Part shown: positions 12,424 through 12,636 of the stretch, piece after piece
How positions within the stretch are numbered: position 1 is the stretch's first letter
Layout of the letters: every line of letters starts with the position of its first letter
Assembly: GCA_007131535.1 (NCBI GenBank)
Contig: SLQI01000468.1
Location: 1-12,636, forward strand
Direction of reading: 5' to 3'
DNA length: 12,636 bases
DNA from: Balneolales bacterium
Lineage (GTDB): Bacteria > Bacteroidota > Rhodothermia > Balneolales > Natronogracilivirgulaceae
Notes under the pieces: model-generated
The model's input: the letters and a program-made list of their open reading frames with translations, nothing else
The model's database searches: none
Told to the model about the DNA's origin: nothing
Translations under genes and position numbers: made by a program

Positions 12424-12636
12424 GCTGCTTCAACTTGAAACACCTTTGTGGAGCTACGGGGATTCTTCCGAAGGAATGCCCTTGGCAGAACCCCGAACCT
12501 CTTGCTGCTTCAACCTGAAACACCTTTGTGGAGCTACGGGGATTCTTCCGAAGGAATGCCCTTGGCAGAACCCCGGACCTCTTGCTGCTTCAACTTGAAA
12601 CACCTTTGTGGAGCTACGGGGATTCTTCCGAAGGAA
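12424..12636. repeat. Tandem array of an 80-bp unit, running out of the window
   Basis: Copies are at 12424-12503, 12504-12583 and 12584-12636 (partial). Copies 1 and 2 differ at two positions; the visible 53 nt of copy 3 equal copy 1. The period of 80 is not a multiple of 3, which argues against a repeated peptide. Within each unit, read on the minus strand, CGGGGTTC and GAATCCCCG form a stem separated by 22 nt with a TTCG loop, followed by TAGCTCCACA. With the 22 nt removed this equals a standard tRNA T-arm and acceptor 3' strand. Confidence 0.85.

Noticed and set aside
12153..12443. 96-codon minus-strand reading frame over ffs and the linker
   Set aside because: It lies across the SRP RNA and a terminator and has no coding character; the RNA signature is decisive.
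12424..12636. CRISPR array
   Set aside because: The whole 80-bp unit repeats, with no unique spacers and no cas genes nearby.

Overview
The window looks like a chromosomal segment of a Balneolaeota/Rhodothermota-type bacterium (Bacteroidota-related, often halophilic). This placement is an inference. The signs are: most starts lack a Shine-Dalgarno sequence; two very acidic secreted DUF4168 proteins are present; one promoter-like site fits the Bacteroidota TAnnTTTG element; arginine is made by the acetyl-cycle route with ArgJ; and a tRNA-3'-end-like module has no encoded CCA. No marker in the window proves the phylum.

Left part (1-3256). The 3' end of a DNA-3-methyladenine glycosylase gene runs in from the edge and meets, at a bidirectional terminator, two tandem minus-strand paralogues of the DUF4168 family. 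They are followed by about 0.9 kb without a long gene. This gap holds an AT-rich upstream region, a GC-richer islet with a 42-codon ORF, and two adjacent MITE-like inverted-repeat elements whose four ends share one motif. An orphan membrane-anchored protein follows.

Middle part (3400-7541). Here lie a DUF6580-type membrane protein, a long imperfect inverted repeat, a classical short-chain dehydrogenase, an AbgT-family transporter with an extra ~25-residue segment, and a convergent minus-strand PlsC-type acyltransferase. They do not form one operon.

Right part (7825-12260). The cluster argB-argD-argC-argJ is tightly packed (1-nt overlap, 4-nt overlap, 7-nt gap). It encodes the acetylated steps of ornithine synthesis: ArgB phosphorylates N-acetylglutamate, ArgC reduces it, ArgD transaminates it, and ArgJ recovers the acetyl group onto glutamate. 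A promoter-like site lies about 120 nt before a GTG start. The cluster converges on the gene for the small SRP RNA (ffs, minus strand).

Right edge (12276-12636). A minus-strand terminator is followed by a tandem array of an 80-bp unit that continues out of the window. Each unit contains what reads as a tRNA (or tmRNA) T-arm plus acceptor 3' strand, with 22 nt inserted in the T-loop. This array is the least explained structure here.
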